NCBI RefSeq assembly: GCF_008000895.1
Contig: NZ_CP042823.1
Coordinates: 1,739,001-1,803,000 of the forward strand
DNA: 64,000 bases
Direction: 5' to 3'
Origin: Methylobacterium sp. WL1
GTDB lineage: Bacteria; Pseudomonadota; Alphaproteobacteria; Rhizobiales; Beijerinckiaceae
This document shows, piece after piece, positions 17,809 to 27,567 of the stretch. Made by a program: the position numbers and the translations under genes. Below the pieces are notes generated by a model. It did not search any database, was not told the origin of the DNA, and was given only the letters and a program-made list of their open reading frames with translations. Position 1 is the stretch's first letter, and each line of letters opens with the position of its first letter.

Positions 17809-19368
17809 ATGCGCCCTCACTTCCGGTCATCGAGCCTCGTACCCACTGGATTCATCGTCGATCATCTCGACGTCGGCACTGACCGCATCGGTCTGGTCGT
17901 GAGGTCGGGAGCCGTGGTGACGGCCTGCCCAAACTGCCGGACCCCTTCGCGTCGCATTCAAAGCCGCTACCGACGTCGGGCCGCCGACCTGCCGCTCGGT
18001 GGCCGGCGCGTCGAGCTCCAGGTCGTTGTACGACGCTTCCGGTGCGATGCGGCGGCCTGCGAGCGGACGATCTTCGCCGAGCGCTTTCCCGACGAGTTCC
18101 TGCCCGCCTTCGCGCGACGCACCTCGCGGCTGGAGCAGATCGTCCATCACCTTGGTCTAGCCCTCGGTGGTCGGCCCGGTGCGGGTCTCGCCCAGCGCCT
18201 CATGCTGCCGGTCAGTCGCGACACGCTCCTGCGCGTCATCCGCCGTCGGGCGGCCACACGGTCCGATCCGCTCGACGTCATCGGCATCGACGACTTCGCC
18301 TGGCGACGCAACCACCGCTACGGCACCCTGGTCTGCGATCTCGAACGCCGCCGCATCGTGGCGCTCCTACCGGATCGCGAGCAGGCGACCGCGCAGACCT
18401 GGCTGAAGCAGAACACCTCGATCCAGATCATCGCCCGCGACCGTGGCGGCGGATATGGTGAGGCCATCGCCCGCGCCTTGCCGCAGGCTATCCAGGTCGC
18501 CGACCGCTGGCACCTCATGGAGAACGCCAGCCGCGGCTTCCTCGACGCCGTGCGCAGGTCGATGCGTCAGGTTCGCGAGGTCGTCGGCGCGGCCACCCTT
18601 GATCCGGCGCTCCTCACTGCGGCTGAGCGTATCCAGTACGAGGGTTACCTGCGGAGGGAAGAGGCGGACGCGGCCATCCGCGCGCTCGCGGAAGCAGGCG
18701 TTCCGATTCGCCGGATCGGCCAGCGCCTGGGCCACAGTCGCATGATGGTGCGTGCAGTCCTGCGCGGCGAGCGCACGGACGTCTTCCGGGTCCGCCAGAG
18801 CTCGCTCGACGCCTATATGCCCTGGCTCGACGCCCAGTGGGACGCAGGCAGCCGCAACGCCACCGAACTCTGGCGAATGGCGAAGGCGCAGGGCTTCCGA
18901 GGATCGCTCCGCGTGGTTGGGGAATGGGCGACGCGCCGCCGGCGCGCAGAGCAGGCCAACATCGAGCGGCTTCAGCGTGTGCCGTCGGCGCGAACATTGG
19001 CACGTCTGCTGACGACGGATCGCGACCGGTTGACCAGGGCGGAGACGCTGACCGTGGCCGCGGTCGAGGAAGGGGTGCCGGAGCTGGTCGAGGCACGCGA
19101 GGTAGTCAGCGCCTTCCAGACGATGGTGCGAGGAAACGAACCCGGCCGGCTTGAAGGATGGCTCAGGCGGGCCGAGGCGAGTCTCGTCGCCTCCTTCGCG
19201 CGCGGCATCGGTCAGGACCGATCCGCAGTTCAGGCCGCGATCACGCTGCCATGGTCGAACGGCCAGACCGAAGGACAGGTCACGAAGCTCAAGCTCGTGA
19301 AGCGCCAGATGTACGGCCGCGGCAAGATCGACCTGCTGCAGGCTCGCCTGATAGGCCTCAAGCCTTGA
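17809..19368 (+). CDS. ISL3-family transposase
   Basis: 519 residues. An N-terminal zinc-finger region (CPNCRTPSRRIQSRY...) is followed by a helix-turn-helix and the DDE domain: IGIDDFAWRRNHRYGTLVCDLERR with the first Asp, ARDRGGGYGEAI, VADRWHLMEN, and a C-terminal WSNGQTEGQVTKLKLVKRQMYGR with the Glu. Full length and apparently intact. Confidence 0.9.
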   Translation: MRPHFRSSSLVPTGFIVDHLDVGTDRIGLVVRSGAVVTACPNCRTPSRRIQSRYRRRAADLPLGGRRVELQVVVRRFRCDAAACERTIFAERFPDEFLPAFARRTSRLEQIVHHLGLALGGRPGAGLAQRLMLPVSRDTLLRVIRRRAATRSDPLDVIGIDDFAWRRNHRYGTLVCDLERRRIVALLPDREQATAQTWLKQNTSIQIIARDRGGGYGEAIARALPQAIQVADRWHLMENASRGFLDAVRRSMRQVREVVGAATLDPALLTAAERIQYEGYLRREEADAAIRALAEAGVPIRRIGQRLGHSRMMVRAVLRGERTDVFRVRQSSLDAYMPWLDAQWDAGSRNATELWRMAKAQGFRGSLRVVGEWATRRRRAEQANIERLQRVPSARTLARLLTTDRDRLTRAETLTVAAVEEGVPELVEAREVVSAFQTMVRGNEPGRLEGWLRRAEASLVASFARGIGQDRSAVQAAITLPWSNGQTEGQVTKLKLVKRQMYGRGKIDLLQARLIGLKP

Positions 19369-19381
19369 TGATCAGCGAAAG

Positions 19382-20742
19382 GTAATTACCCACCCCCTTG
19401 CGCGGGTCGGGTTTCGCTGATTCCCTCGACGGATGGGTCGCAGCGATCTTGAGCGATTGAGCCGCGAGGAACTGATTGAGCTGGTGCTGCGGCTGCAGCG
19501 TCCAGAGAAGACCTCGCGCACCTCCTCGAAGCCGCCCGCGACCGACCGCAAGGAGCGGCGGGAGCAATCCAAGCCCGGCGGGGCCAAGCCCGGGCACGAA
19601 GACCACAGCCGGGTGATGAGCGACGATCCCGACGCAGTCGTCGAGCATCGTCCCGACCGCTGCGCGTGCTGCGGTGGCGCCCTGCACGGAGATCTTCCCG
19701 CCGAACTCGTGAGCGTGTCCGAGCGGATCGAGCTGCCGGAGGTGGCCCCAGTCGTGACGCAGCATCGGCGGCTGGCCGTGCACTGCCCGACCTGCGGGGC
19801 GCGGATGGTCGCGCCGGCGCCAGAGGCGGCCCGTGGCACGCCGTTCGGCCCACGGCTGCATGCGGTGGCGACATATCTGAAGACCTTCCAGGCGCTGTCC
19901 TACGAGCGGCTCCAGGCGGCCTTGTCGGACCTGTTCGGTCTCACCCTCAGCCAGGGCGGGCTGATGAACCTGCTCCAGCGCGCGCAGAGGCGCTTCCGCT
20001 CCGGTCGCGAGGAGGCCGTCTCGACGCTACGCCGGGCCGCGGTGGTCGCCTCGGACGAGACCGGCGTGCGGATCGAGGGCAGCAACGCCTTCCACTGGGT
20101 CTTCCACGCGGCCGATGCGGTCGTTCATCAAGCCTCGCCGACGCGGGGTGCCGTCGTGGTGCGCGAGATGATGGACGGCCACCGGCCCGCAGTCTGGATC
20201 TCGGACCGCTACACCGCCCAGCAGGGCCATGCGGCCCAACACCAGACCTGCCTCGCCCATCTCGCCCGCGACATCGCCTACGTCGTCGAGGCGAGCGACG
20301 ATCCGGTGCCCTGGCGTCTGCAGCTCTGGCTGGCCTCCGTGTTCGCCCTGGCCGAGCGCGTCACCACCTTGGCCACCTCGACCCTGGAAGCCAAGCGCCG
20401 GAGCCTCGACCGACAACTCGGGGCCATCCTCGCCACGCCGAGCGGCTGCGACCTGACCTGCGATCTGCAGGCCAAGATCGGACGGGCCCGCGCTCAGCTC
20501 CTCGTCTTCCTCGCCCATCCCGGGGCGGTCGGACCGACCAACAACGGTTCGGAGAGGCTGCTGCGCCCGGCGGTCATCCAGCGGAAGATGACCAACGGCT
20601 ACCGCGCGATGTGGGCTGCCGAAGGCGAGGCCGCCATCCGCACCGTCGTCGATACCGCGCGCCTCACAGGCGGTACCCCCTTCGGCACCATCCTCAAGAC
20701 CGTCAGCGCCTGATCCTCGCCGTCAAAGGCCCGGGTAATTAC
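19382..20742. mobile_element. single-ORF IS66-type element nested in ISL3
   Basis: 1361 bp with ends GTAATTACCC and GGGTAATTAC. A perfect 8-base target duplication AGCGAAAG flanks it (19374-19381 and 20743-20750) inside the right end of the ISL3 element. This fixes the boundaries and the order of insertion. Confidence 0.92.
19433..20713 (+). CDS. IS66-family transposase, single-ORF type
   Basis: 426 residues. The N-terminus is helical with a Ser/Pro/Lys linker, then a zinc-binding part (RCACCGGAL, HCPTCGARM), then the DDE core: ASDETGVRIEG, WISDRYTAQQGHAAQHQTCLAHLARD, and the final NNGSERLLRPAVIQRKMTNG with the Glu. No tnpA or tnpB accompany it, unlike the three-gene IS66 at 28.8-31.6 kb. 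Confidence 0.88.
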   Translation: MGRSDLERLSREELIELVLRLQRPEKTSRTSSKPPATDRKERREQSKPGGAKPGHEDHSRVMSDDPDAVVEHRPDRCACCGGALHGDLPAELVSVSERIELPEVAPVVTQHRRLAVHCPTCGARMVAPAPEAARGTPFGPRLHAVATYLKTFQALSYERLQAALSDLFGLTLSQGGLMNLLQRAQRRFRSGREEAVSTLRRAAVVASDETGVRIEGSNAFHWVFHAADAVVHQASPTRGAVVVREMMDGHRPAVWISDRYTAQQGHAAQHQTCLAHLARDIAYVVEASDDPVPWRLQLWLASVFALAERVTTLATSTLEAKRRSLDRQLGAILATPSGCDLTCDLQAKIGRARAQLLVFLAHPGAVGPTNNGSERLLRPAVIQRKMTNGYRAMWAAEGEAAIRTVVDTARLTGGTPFGTILKTVSA

Positions 20743-20785
20743 AGCGAAAGTGAGTCAGAGCCAAAGTTCGACGCCGATCCAGGGT

Positions 20786-20807
20786 CAATGTTCAACGCTG
20801 TTTGACA
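20786..20807. repeat. 22-base motif shared with 31942-31963
   Basis: The 22 bases here are the exact reverse complement of 31942-31963. The sequence starts (on the minus strand) TGTCAAACAGCGTTGAACAT. Both copies sit beside ISL3-type elements. It looks like the terminal fragment of another insertion sequence; the identity is not established. Confidence 0.5.
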
Positions 20808-20818
20808 ACCAGCCGCTC

Positions 20819-21310
20819 GGACCCGGGCATCCCGCTGCTCAGACGCACGACTACACCCGCCACGGCACCACGACCTTGTTTGCCGCCCTCGACGTCCTGG
20901 AAGGCACGGTGCTCGGCCGCTGCATGCAGCGCCATCGCCACGGTGAGTTCATCCGTTTCCTCAACACCGTCGAGGCGGCAGTCCCAGCGGGCAAGGCGAT
21001 CCACGTGGTGCTCGACAATTACGGCAGCCACAAGCACCCGAAGGTTCGCGCCTGGCTCACCCGCCACCCACGATGGACGTTCCACTTCACACCGACCTCG
21101 GCTTCCTGGCTCAATGCAGTCGAGGGCTTCTTCTCCACGCTGACGCGCCGCCGTCTCCAACGGGGCACCTTCACCGGCATCGTCGACCTACAGGCCGCCA
21201 TCAAACGCTACATCGGTGAGCACAACCAAAGCCCACGACCCTTCGTCTGGACCAAGCCCGCCGCCGCCATCTTCGACGCCCTCAATCGAGCCCATGAACC
21301 ACCCGTCTGA
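20819..21310 (+). pseudogene. IS630-family transposase, 5'-truncated
   Basis: The C-terminal half of the transposase is preserved: THDYTRHGTTTLFAALDVLEG, HVVLDNYGSHKHPKVRAWL with the second Asp, and SWLNAVEGFFSTLTRRRL with the Glu. The N-terminal helix-turn-helix and first Asp are missing, replaced by the ISL3 end and the shared 22-base motif. The element's right end (GTGCACTAG) is near 21325. Confidence 0.85.
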
Positions 21311-21325
21311 GTCAGTGCACTAGAG

Positions 21326-21725
21326 TTGTCGCAAGATGATCTCACTCAGCAGCTCGATATACCTGAGGGATCAATCAGCAAACTCAAGCGTGGACCCGGA
21401 GGCGAGCAGCATGCCAGCCGCATCTTGGCAGCCTCGAACCTGCGGCCGCAGCGCGATGGGCGAATTGACGACGCATGTGTGCAGAAGCATCGCGCACAGT
21501 CGCGGTCCCGCACACAAAACGGCGGCTCATTTTGTTGTTGCGGGTCAGCTGGGTCCGACCCGTAACCTGCAGAGCAGCTGCGGAAAGCAACCAGTCTCAG
21601 CTACACGCCGCCGGATACAAACCAAATAACTCCCAAACCTCTGACAGGCACAAATAAATAACGGAACACCGACCGTTAAGTCACGGCGCATGGCCACATA
21701 AATAAACGTGTTAGACCATAGAATA
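21326..21725. other. intergenic, no gene seen
   Basis: About 400 bases between the IS630 remnant and the sulfotransferase. A frame at 21326 starts like a helix-turn-helix (LSQDDLTQQLDIPEGSISKL) but quickly loses protein character. The A/T content rises sharply from about 21600. Confidence 0.35.
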
Positions 21726-22487
21726 TTAACGAATCAGTTGTTTCCAGTATTTATTTGATATATTATTGATTTTCTTGATTTCTTCATAAATAATAAAGTC
21801 CGATTCGAGAAGATCCAAAACCTTATCACTTAGATCCAATTCTATTTCCTGAGATGCCGGTCGCAAATTTTCATTCGGTGGCGGGAATTCCAGCTTGTCT
21901 CCTTCAATTGTAATATATCGATGAAGATCGTCCGCATCTTCTGTAAGCACGACACTATCATAATTTTCTAAGATCCAAGATACCCGATCGAGGGCGTGGT
22001 TGCCAATTCGATCATTGCTCGATCCAAAAATTGTCCTGCTCTGCATAGCTCTGAGAAAATCAAGCCGCTCTCGTGTTGCCGACGCAATAAAGTTATTGGG
22101 ATCTTTCGCCAGCGATTTCTTAATAAAAATTTGTTCTTCATCATGCAGAGCGGTCTTATCACGCACGATATGAGCAATTTGTGATCTTAGATGATCAACT
22201 GGATTCCTAATTGTTACGATGGATTTGTATCCAAATGGCCGGAAGTGGACAGCGAAAAAGTCAAAAGGAAGATGAGCCGAAACAAAGTTCTTCCTTCTGC
22301 AGAGTTCCGCGTTCGCCTCGCGACTTGGCGCAGGAAGTAACATCGACTCCGCGTGAAAGACCGACCTCATCGCCCCAAAAATATTTCTAAACAAAACATT
22401 CACAGAAGTTCCGGCGGTCTTCGGAACATGTACATAGTATATTTTTGTCTCCAGCGTGACATTGCGCGTGTAACTACCAATTAGCAT
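21726..22487 (-). CDS. PAPS-dependent sulfotransferase family protein
   Basis: 253 residues from ATG 22487, preceded by GAGAGG; an upstream TTG at 22520 is less likely. The PAPS-binding 5'-phosphosulfate loop YYVHVPKTAGTSVN is at about 17-30 and the 3'-phosphate motif SIVTIRNPVDHLRSQI at about 87-102, both typical of Sulfotransfer_2-type carbohydrate sulfotransferases. No membrane segment is evident. The gene is markedly richer in A/T than the flanking transposons, suggesting foreign origin. With cysC at 13733 it forms a sulfation module; the acceptor is presumably the polysaccharide made by the neighbouring glycosyltransferases. Confidence 0.82.
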   Translation of the reverse strand: MLIGSYTRNVTLETKIYYVHVPKTAGTSVNVLFRNIFGAMRSVFHAESMLLPAPSREANAELCRRKNFVSAHLPFDFFAVHFRPFGYKSIVTIRNPVDHLRSQIAHIVRDKTALHDEEQIFIKKSLAKDPNNFIASATRERLDFLRAMQSRTIFGSSNDRIGNHALDRVSWILENYDSVVLTEDADDLHRYITIEGDKLEFPPPNENLRPASQEIELDLSDKVLDLLESDFIIYEEIKKINNISNKYWKQLIR

Positions 22488-23229
22488 TTCTAGCTGCCTC
22501 TCAGTTTTTATGCGTCGCAAATTCCAACCTAATAGGCTTCGTAAGATTCACCCGCTTCATCGAGGCCCCGCCCACTATGAGGCAGCCGGCGATCCCACAG
22601 ATTGCAACTCGCGTTTTGCTAGCCATAGGTCCTAAGCCTGCTTATCTCAAGTTGCAGAAACGAAGCAGAGAGGTAAAGTCCGCCACATAGCCGCCGTCGT
22701 GTGATGATACCGCAACACCGTCTGTGGCCCACGGCCGGCTGTGGCGAAATGGAAGTGCGAAGTGCCGGCGGTCAGGGCGCGGGAGAGACGTCTCTTGAAG
22801 AGGCGCGCGAGCTACTCGTCGCTGGTGATAAGCGGCCGTGCATAGGTCGTAGTATTGGGTTTGCATGCGCGCCGCACCAAGGGGCGGCGCAAGCCGATCC
22901 AGGCCAATCGGCGGTAGACGAAGTGCCTTCCAAGCTGTTAACGGAGCCCAGAGCGTGAGGTTGTACCGGTGCACCCTATTTTTTTGACAAACGCGCAAAC
23001 GTTGAAATTGAATCGAAATAATGTGGCTATCCCGTCGACATCGGATTGAAAGAGTATGTTGAGCGGGCGTCAAAATGGTTGATCGAGTATCCATGAAATA
23101 GCAAGGACAAGATGCTGTTCAAGCGAACAAGCTAAAATGCTTGTGAGCGCGGATCTGAAGCGCCTTGCCGATGAGTCGATAGTAGGCGCCGGACGAGTGG
23201 AAGCATAACTAATAGAAGCGAGAAAGCGA
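22488..23229. other. intergenic, no confident gene
   Basis: About 740 bases between divergent genes. A minus-strand frame at 22642-23094 is open for 150 codons but has no recognisable features. A run of seven T lies at 22980-22986. The promoters for the sulfotransferase and the large glycosyltransferase should lie here. Confidence 0.35.
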
Positions 23230-26200
23230 TTGTCTCTCTTGAAAACAGAATCGGCAGCGATAGACCATGCTGACGTCTCGTCGCCCACAGAGCTTGTATG
23301 GGGTTCTGAAATTGCAGACCTCCAGCGCTCGGGGCTATTTTTAACGGATTGGTACGAATCCCGCAATCTTGACGTTGCTGCTGCCAGTCTAGGCGGATTG
23401 GAGCACTATCTGAATTTTGGCGGTTTGGAGGGAAGATCTCCCCACCCCTTATTCGATGGCGCATGGTATCTCAAGCAATATGCAGATGTCGCGGACGCGG
23501 AGTTCAATCCGCTGCTTCATTTTATTCGCCACGGATGGCGAGAGAGACGCAGGCCGCATCCGCTTTTCGATACATCCTGGTACGTCGAGCGCTATGGACA
23601 TCTCATTGCTGACGGCGACAATCCATTAAGTGACTACATCAGGGTTGGCTGGAGGGATGGGCGGTGGCCAAACCCACTTTTTGACGGCAAATATTACCTG
23701 GACGTTTACCGAAATCATATGGATCCGGAAACCTCGCCTCTAGTCCACTATATCGAGTACGGATCACTCAACGGATTCAACCCTACACCCGTGTTTGATA
23801 CGGCTTGGTATCTCGAGAAGAATCTGGACGTAACGTCTGAACGAATCAACCCACTGACTCACTACATAGAGTGCGGCGCTGTAGAGGGAAGGGATCCGCA
23901 TCCCTTGTTCTATTCATCGTGGTATGCCAAAATTAATCCGAATTGTGCAAATTTTTCCACCCCTCTAGCGCATTATTTGCATAGCGGCGAGCGCAATTTA
24001 TTTCCTAATCCATTGTTTGACAACGATTATTACCTTGCAAGGTACGGTGATATTGCAGCACACGGGAAGAATGCCCTTTGTCACTTTATAGAATTTGGAG
24101 CGAAAGAAGGACGTTCGCCTAGCGCGTTGTTCGACATCGCATGGTATCTTGAGGTCTACCCGGACATCGCTGAATCCGGCCTCAACGCCTTGACCCACTT
24201 CCTAAACGATGGGGCTTTTGAGGGACGATCACCACATCCTAAGTTTGATAATTCATGGCTTCTCGAACGGCCATCGGGAGACGCCCGCGGTGCCCGTGGG
24301 GTTCTGGAACGCTGGCTGCGTTATGGTCGGGCAAAGGGCGAAGTCTGTCCACTTATTCTGCGTGAAGGCAGCGCTTCGGACGCGCTTACTATTCTTGATC
24401 TATGCAATCTAAATGCTGATGAACTTAGATCAAGCTCAGATGTCGACCTTGTGATCTCGGTCTTGACACCGACATATAACACTAAGTCGGTGTGGTTGCG
24501 GGAGCTTTACCAAAGCTTACGCAACCAAACGTACTCTGGCTGGAAGTGGATAATCAGCGACGACGGATCAACGCGTTCAGATACGCTTGCAACGCTCCAC
24601 GAAATTGCGGCGAATGACGAGAGGGTGATCCTGTGTTGCGATCCTATAGGCGGAGGGATTTCGGCGGCAACTAACCGGGCCGTCGACGCGGCGCTCGGAG
24701 ATTATGCATGCCTCGTCGATCATGATGACGTATTAGCACGCGACGCATTAGGATGTGTGAGAGACGAGATCATGTCGAACGGGCCGTTCGACATGATCTA
24801 CACCGATGAATGTAAATTAACGGCGGATTATTCTATTTACGGCATATTTCTTAAGCCAGACTGGTCGCCGGTATTGCTCCAAAACACCATGTATATTGGG
24901 CATTTAACTGTCTACAAACTGCCTTTCTTGCGTGGGCTGGGTGGATTCCGCACGAATTTTGACGGAACCCAGGACTATGACATGGCGCTCCGTGCAGCTG
25001 CGCAAGCGCCGCGCGTGGCTCATGTCCCGTGCATCGCCTACCTTTGGCGAGCCATAGAGGGATCGACCGCTCTGCGGCTTGACGCAAAAGATGGTGTGAT
25101 CGCCGCCCAAGAGGCCGCAGTACGCGAGGCCGCGCAGGCCCGTGCACCAGGCGCTGTCGTTAAGCCAGGACTGTCGCCCGGTTTCTGGCGCGTGGACTAC
25201 CCCTTACCACCAGAGAAGGCCTTGCTTTCGTATGTTATCCCGACCGCGGGCGGATCTCGAAACGTCCGAGGAGCACCCATTGACTTGTTGCTCAATTGCA
25301 TTGAAAGCTTGGAAAATGCGAATTTTTATGAGCTACGGGAATATATAGTCGTTCACAATGGGAATCTTAGCGATTCACAGGTCTTGGCTCTGAAAGCGGT
25401 GGACGGTGTTAAGCTCGTCGAATATAAGGCTGAGCTTTTCAACCTTGCCGAGAAAATCAATCTGGGGGTCGAATGTGCTTCTGGAGAATTCGTTTGCCTG
25501 CTGAATGATGACGTGGAAGCAATTACTCTGGCCGGGGGCGGTCTGCTTATTGGGTTTATGGAACATCACCCCGAGGTTGGGGCAACCGCTCCGTTATGCC
25601 TTTTCGAAGATGGAAGAGTACAACACGACGGAGTAATGTTGCTGGAACAGGGACCATCTCACGCTGGTATTATGCAGCGCCAGAGCGATTTCGGTGAACA
25701 TGGCTACCTGAATTATCGCCGTGAAGTGTTCGGCGTCACCGGCGCGATGATGTTCGTCCGTCGGGCTCTCTACATGGAATTGGGCGGCTTCGATGTTCGT
25801 CTCCCGCTGAATTACAATGACGTAGATTTCTGTCTCCGCTTGCGAGATGCCGGGTACAGCTGTGTGGTAGATCCGAATGTGCACGTTTATCATTACGAAA
25901 GCGCGTCGAAGACAGGAACATTCAAGTGCGAGAAGGAGGAACTTTTCCGTCGGTGGCCGGCGCTCAAGGATCCGTACTTCAACGGTAAGTTCGATCAGAG
26001 GAACCCTGCATTCGTACCCAAATGGCCGAGGCAGCGCGGTCAATTTTCAGACCCAATCTGTTTCGAGCGATGGCTAGATCGGCGCATCTCTAATCGTACG
26101 CAGGGCGCGCTAATCGAGCAGGATGCCCTAATTACGATTGGGATGTCGGTATACAACGGCCCGGCCGCACAATTGGAGGAAGCGCTCACGTCGGCGCTCA

Positions 26201-27567
26201 TGCAAACTTACCGTAATCTTGAGATCCTGATTGTTGACGACGGATCGACGAGCACCGATACGCTCCGCTGGCTCGAAAATGTCGAGAAACGGGGCGACGT
26301 GCGGGTAATCCGTCTCGGTCGGAACGTCGGCATCGTGGGCGCGCAGAAGGTTCTCCTAGACGCGGCGCTGGGGGAATGGTTCGTCCCCATGGATTCGGAT
26401 GATTTCATCACGGTCGATGCGTTGCAAATCTTGTCCCAGGCTTCCGCTGCGAATCCTGGAAAGCTGATTTTCTACTCAGACGAATTTAAATCAGACGTGC
26501 GATCAAACAAGTTTAGCCCTTTCTTCAAGTCGGATTTTGATATTATCAAGATTACAAACTGCTGCTACGTGACGCACTTGATGATGATTAAAACAGGTTT
26601 TCTTCGGTCTATCAACGCTTACTCCGATCCGCGGGCTACTTGGTGTCACGATTGGGATACGACATTCCGATCCATTGGGGCTGGGCTTGAGCCAGTCCAT
26701 GTGCCAGAGTTGCTCTACGCTTGGCGTATCAACCCGGGCTCAACGGCCTCGGTCTCGACTGGCACTAAGCCCGAAGCCGTCAACTCGCAGCGATTTGTGC
26801 TCGAACGGGCGATCGCCGAACGGTCCCTATCCGCTGAGCTAAGGGTGGAACCCAACACCCTCGGCCCACAAACCGGAATGTGGTCTCTTGCGGCCACCTC
26901 TCCTTTGGCTGCCGTCGAAATTGCCTCGTCGCTTGATTTCTGGCGGTCGCCCGTTGATGCGCGGGCTGCTATGCTGCGTACCATGGCCAGCGCGGGTGGG
27001 TGGGTCGCCCTCCTAACTTCGCAAGACCCGGTCGTGAGAGACACGGATCTATTGGCATTGTCAGCCGCTGCCCATTGGGAGAAGCGTGTCGGCGTTGTGG
27101 GTGGCCTGCTTAGCCGCTCGGACGGCCAGGTCGCGTGGTCTGGGGGCGTCTTTACGGAAGCGGGCGTGATTGATTTGCATCAGGGGGCGCCGATAGCCGA
27201 CGGCGGCTATCACGGAGCGTTGTACTGTCAGCGCTGTGTTGATGTAGCTCCGCTGCTTGATGTCGTAATTCGGTCCGACAGGCTAGTTACGGCGCTCGAT
27301 CTTATGGAGAGAAGCGGAACATCTGTTAACGCGAGTAGCCTTGCCGTTGTATTGGGCTTTTTGGCTGATCGTGACGGGTGGCTCATCGCTGTAACTCCCT
27401 ATGTGAACTTTGTAATCGAGCGGCCGTTCCACGACTTGATGCCACTCGATCGAGAGAGAATGACACTTAAAGAACCCTACTGCGCCACGCGGAGTCGTTG
27501 GTACGGTGAGCAATTAAAGGCGCTTCCACTATATGAGCCGATCGGATTTACTGGAGCTTCAGCATGA
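23230..27567 (+). CDS. large repeat-bearing glycosyltransferase with three GT2 domains
   Basis: 1445 residues from TTG 23230 (GAGAAAG just upstream). Residues 45-375 hold about nine tandem units of roughly 36-38 residues following FD..WY...Y.D......NPL.HYI..G..EGR.PHPL. Three GT2-type domains follow: about 405-640 (ISVLTPTYNT, WIISDDGST, VDHDD), 665-935 (LLNDDVEA near 757 and NYNDVDFCLRLRDAG near 860) and 965-1190 (GMSVYNG, LIVDDGST, MDSDD near 1054). The C-terminal 250 residues are unassigned. GT2 enzymes transfer sugars from nucleotide donors. No membrane segment is seen. Its moderate GC sets it apart from the transposons on each side. Confidence 0.88.
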   Translation: MSLLKTESAAIDHADVSSPTELVWGSEIADLQRSGLFLTDWYESRNLDVAAASLGGLEHYLNFGGLEGRSPHPLFDGAWYLKQYADVADAEFNPLLHFIRHGWRERRRPHPLFDTSWYVERYGHLIADGDNPLSDYIRVGWRDGRWPNPLFDGKYYLDVYRNHMDPETSPLVHYIEYGSLNGFNPTPVFDTAWYLEKNLDVTSERINPLTHYIECGAVEGRDPHPLFYSSWYAKINPNCANFSTPLAHYLHSGERNLFPNPLFDNDYYLARYGDIAAHGKNALCHFIEFGAKEGRSPSALFDIAWYLEVYPDIAESGLNALTHFLNDGAFEGRSPHPKFDNSWLLERPSGDARGARGVLERWLRYGRAKGEVCPLILREGSASDALTILDLCNLNADELRSSSDVDLVISVLTPTYNTKSVWLRELYQSLRNQTYSGWKWIISDDGSTRSDTLATLHEIAANDERVILCCDPIGGGISAATNRAVDAALGDYACLVDHDDVLARDALGCVRDEIMSNGPFDMIYTDECKLTADYSIYGIFLKPDWSPVLLQNTMYIGHLTVYKLPFLRGLGGFRTNFDGTQDYDMALRAAAQAPRVAHVPCIAYLWRAIEGSTALRLDAKDGVIAAQEAAVREAAQARAPGAVVKPGLSPGFWRVDYPLPPEKALLSYVIPTAGGSRNVRGAPIDLLLNCIESLENANFYELREYIVVHNGNLSDSQVLALKAVDGVKLVEYKAELFNLAEKINLGVECASGEFVCLLNDDVEAITLAGGGLLIGFMEHHPEVGATAPLCLFEDGRVQHDGVMLLEQGPSHAGIMQRQSDFGEHGYLNYRREVFGVTGAMMFVRRALYMELGGFDVRLPLNYNDVDFCLRLRDAGYSCVVDPNVHVYHYESASKTGTFKCEKEELFRRWPALKDPYFNGKFDQRNPAFVPKWPRQRGQFSDPICFERWLDRRISNRTQGALIEQDALITIGMSVYNGPAAQLEEALTSALMQTYRNLEILIVDDGSTSTDTLRWLENVEKRGDVRVIRLGRNVGIVGAQKVLLDAALGEWFVPMDSDDFITVDALQILSQASAANPGKLIFYSDEFKSDVRSNKFSPFFKSDFDIIKITNCCYVTHLMMIKTGFLRSINAYSDPRATWCHDWDTTFRSIGAGLEPVHVPELLYAWRINPGSTASVSTGTKPEAVNSQRFVLERAIAERSLSAELRVEPNTLGPQTGMWSLAATSPLAAVEIASSLDFWRSPVDARAAMLRTMASAGGWVALLTSQDPVVRDTDLLALSAAAHWEKRVGVVGGLLSRSDGQVAWSGGVFTEAGVIDLHQGAPIADGGYHGALYCQRCVDVAPLLDVVIRSDRLVTALDLMERSGTSVNASSLAVVLGFLADRDGWLIAVTPYVNFVIERPFHDLMPLDRERMTLKEPYCATRSRWYGEQLKALPLYEPIGFTGASA

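Larger units (their letters stand above)
17727..20777. mobile_element. ISL3-family element carrying a nested insertion
   Basis: Inverted ends: the left reads TCGGCGTCGAACTTTGGCTC onward; the reverse complement of the right end is the same over about 36 bases with one difference. Without the nested element it is about 1.68 kb. The flanks show no 8-bp duplication: IS1182 lies to the left and IS630 debris to the right, so it was probably rearranged after insertion. Confidence 0.8.

Noticed and set aside
19666..20805. 379-codon frame overlapping the nested IS66-type transposase
   Set aside because: Same-strand shadow; it crosses the element boundary fixed by the target duplication, so it cannot be an element gene.
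21326..21565. Possible helix-turn-helix gene (LSQDDLTQQLDIPEGSISKL)
   Set aside because: Protein-like character is lost after about 25 codons and no ribosome site is seen; could be a fragment but support is too weak.
22642..23094. 150-codon minus-strand frame between the sulfotransferase and glycosyltransferase
   Set aside because: No recognisable motif, and it would occupy the expected promoter region; possibly decayed DNA.
23340..24360. Regular DNA repeats suspected of being a CRISPR or satellite array
   Set aside because: The periodicity is at protein level (repeats of about 37 residues) with divergent DNA, inside one reading frame.
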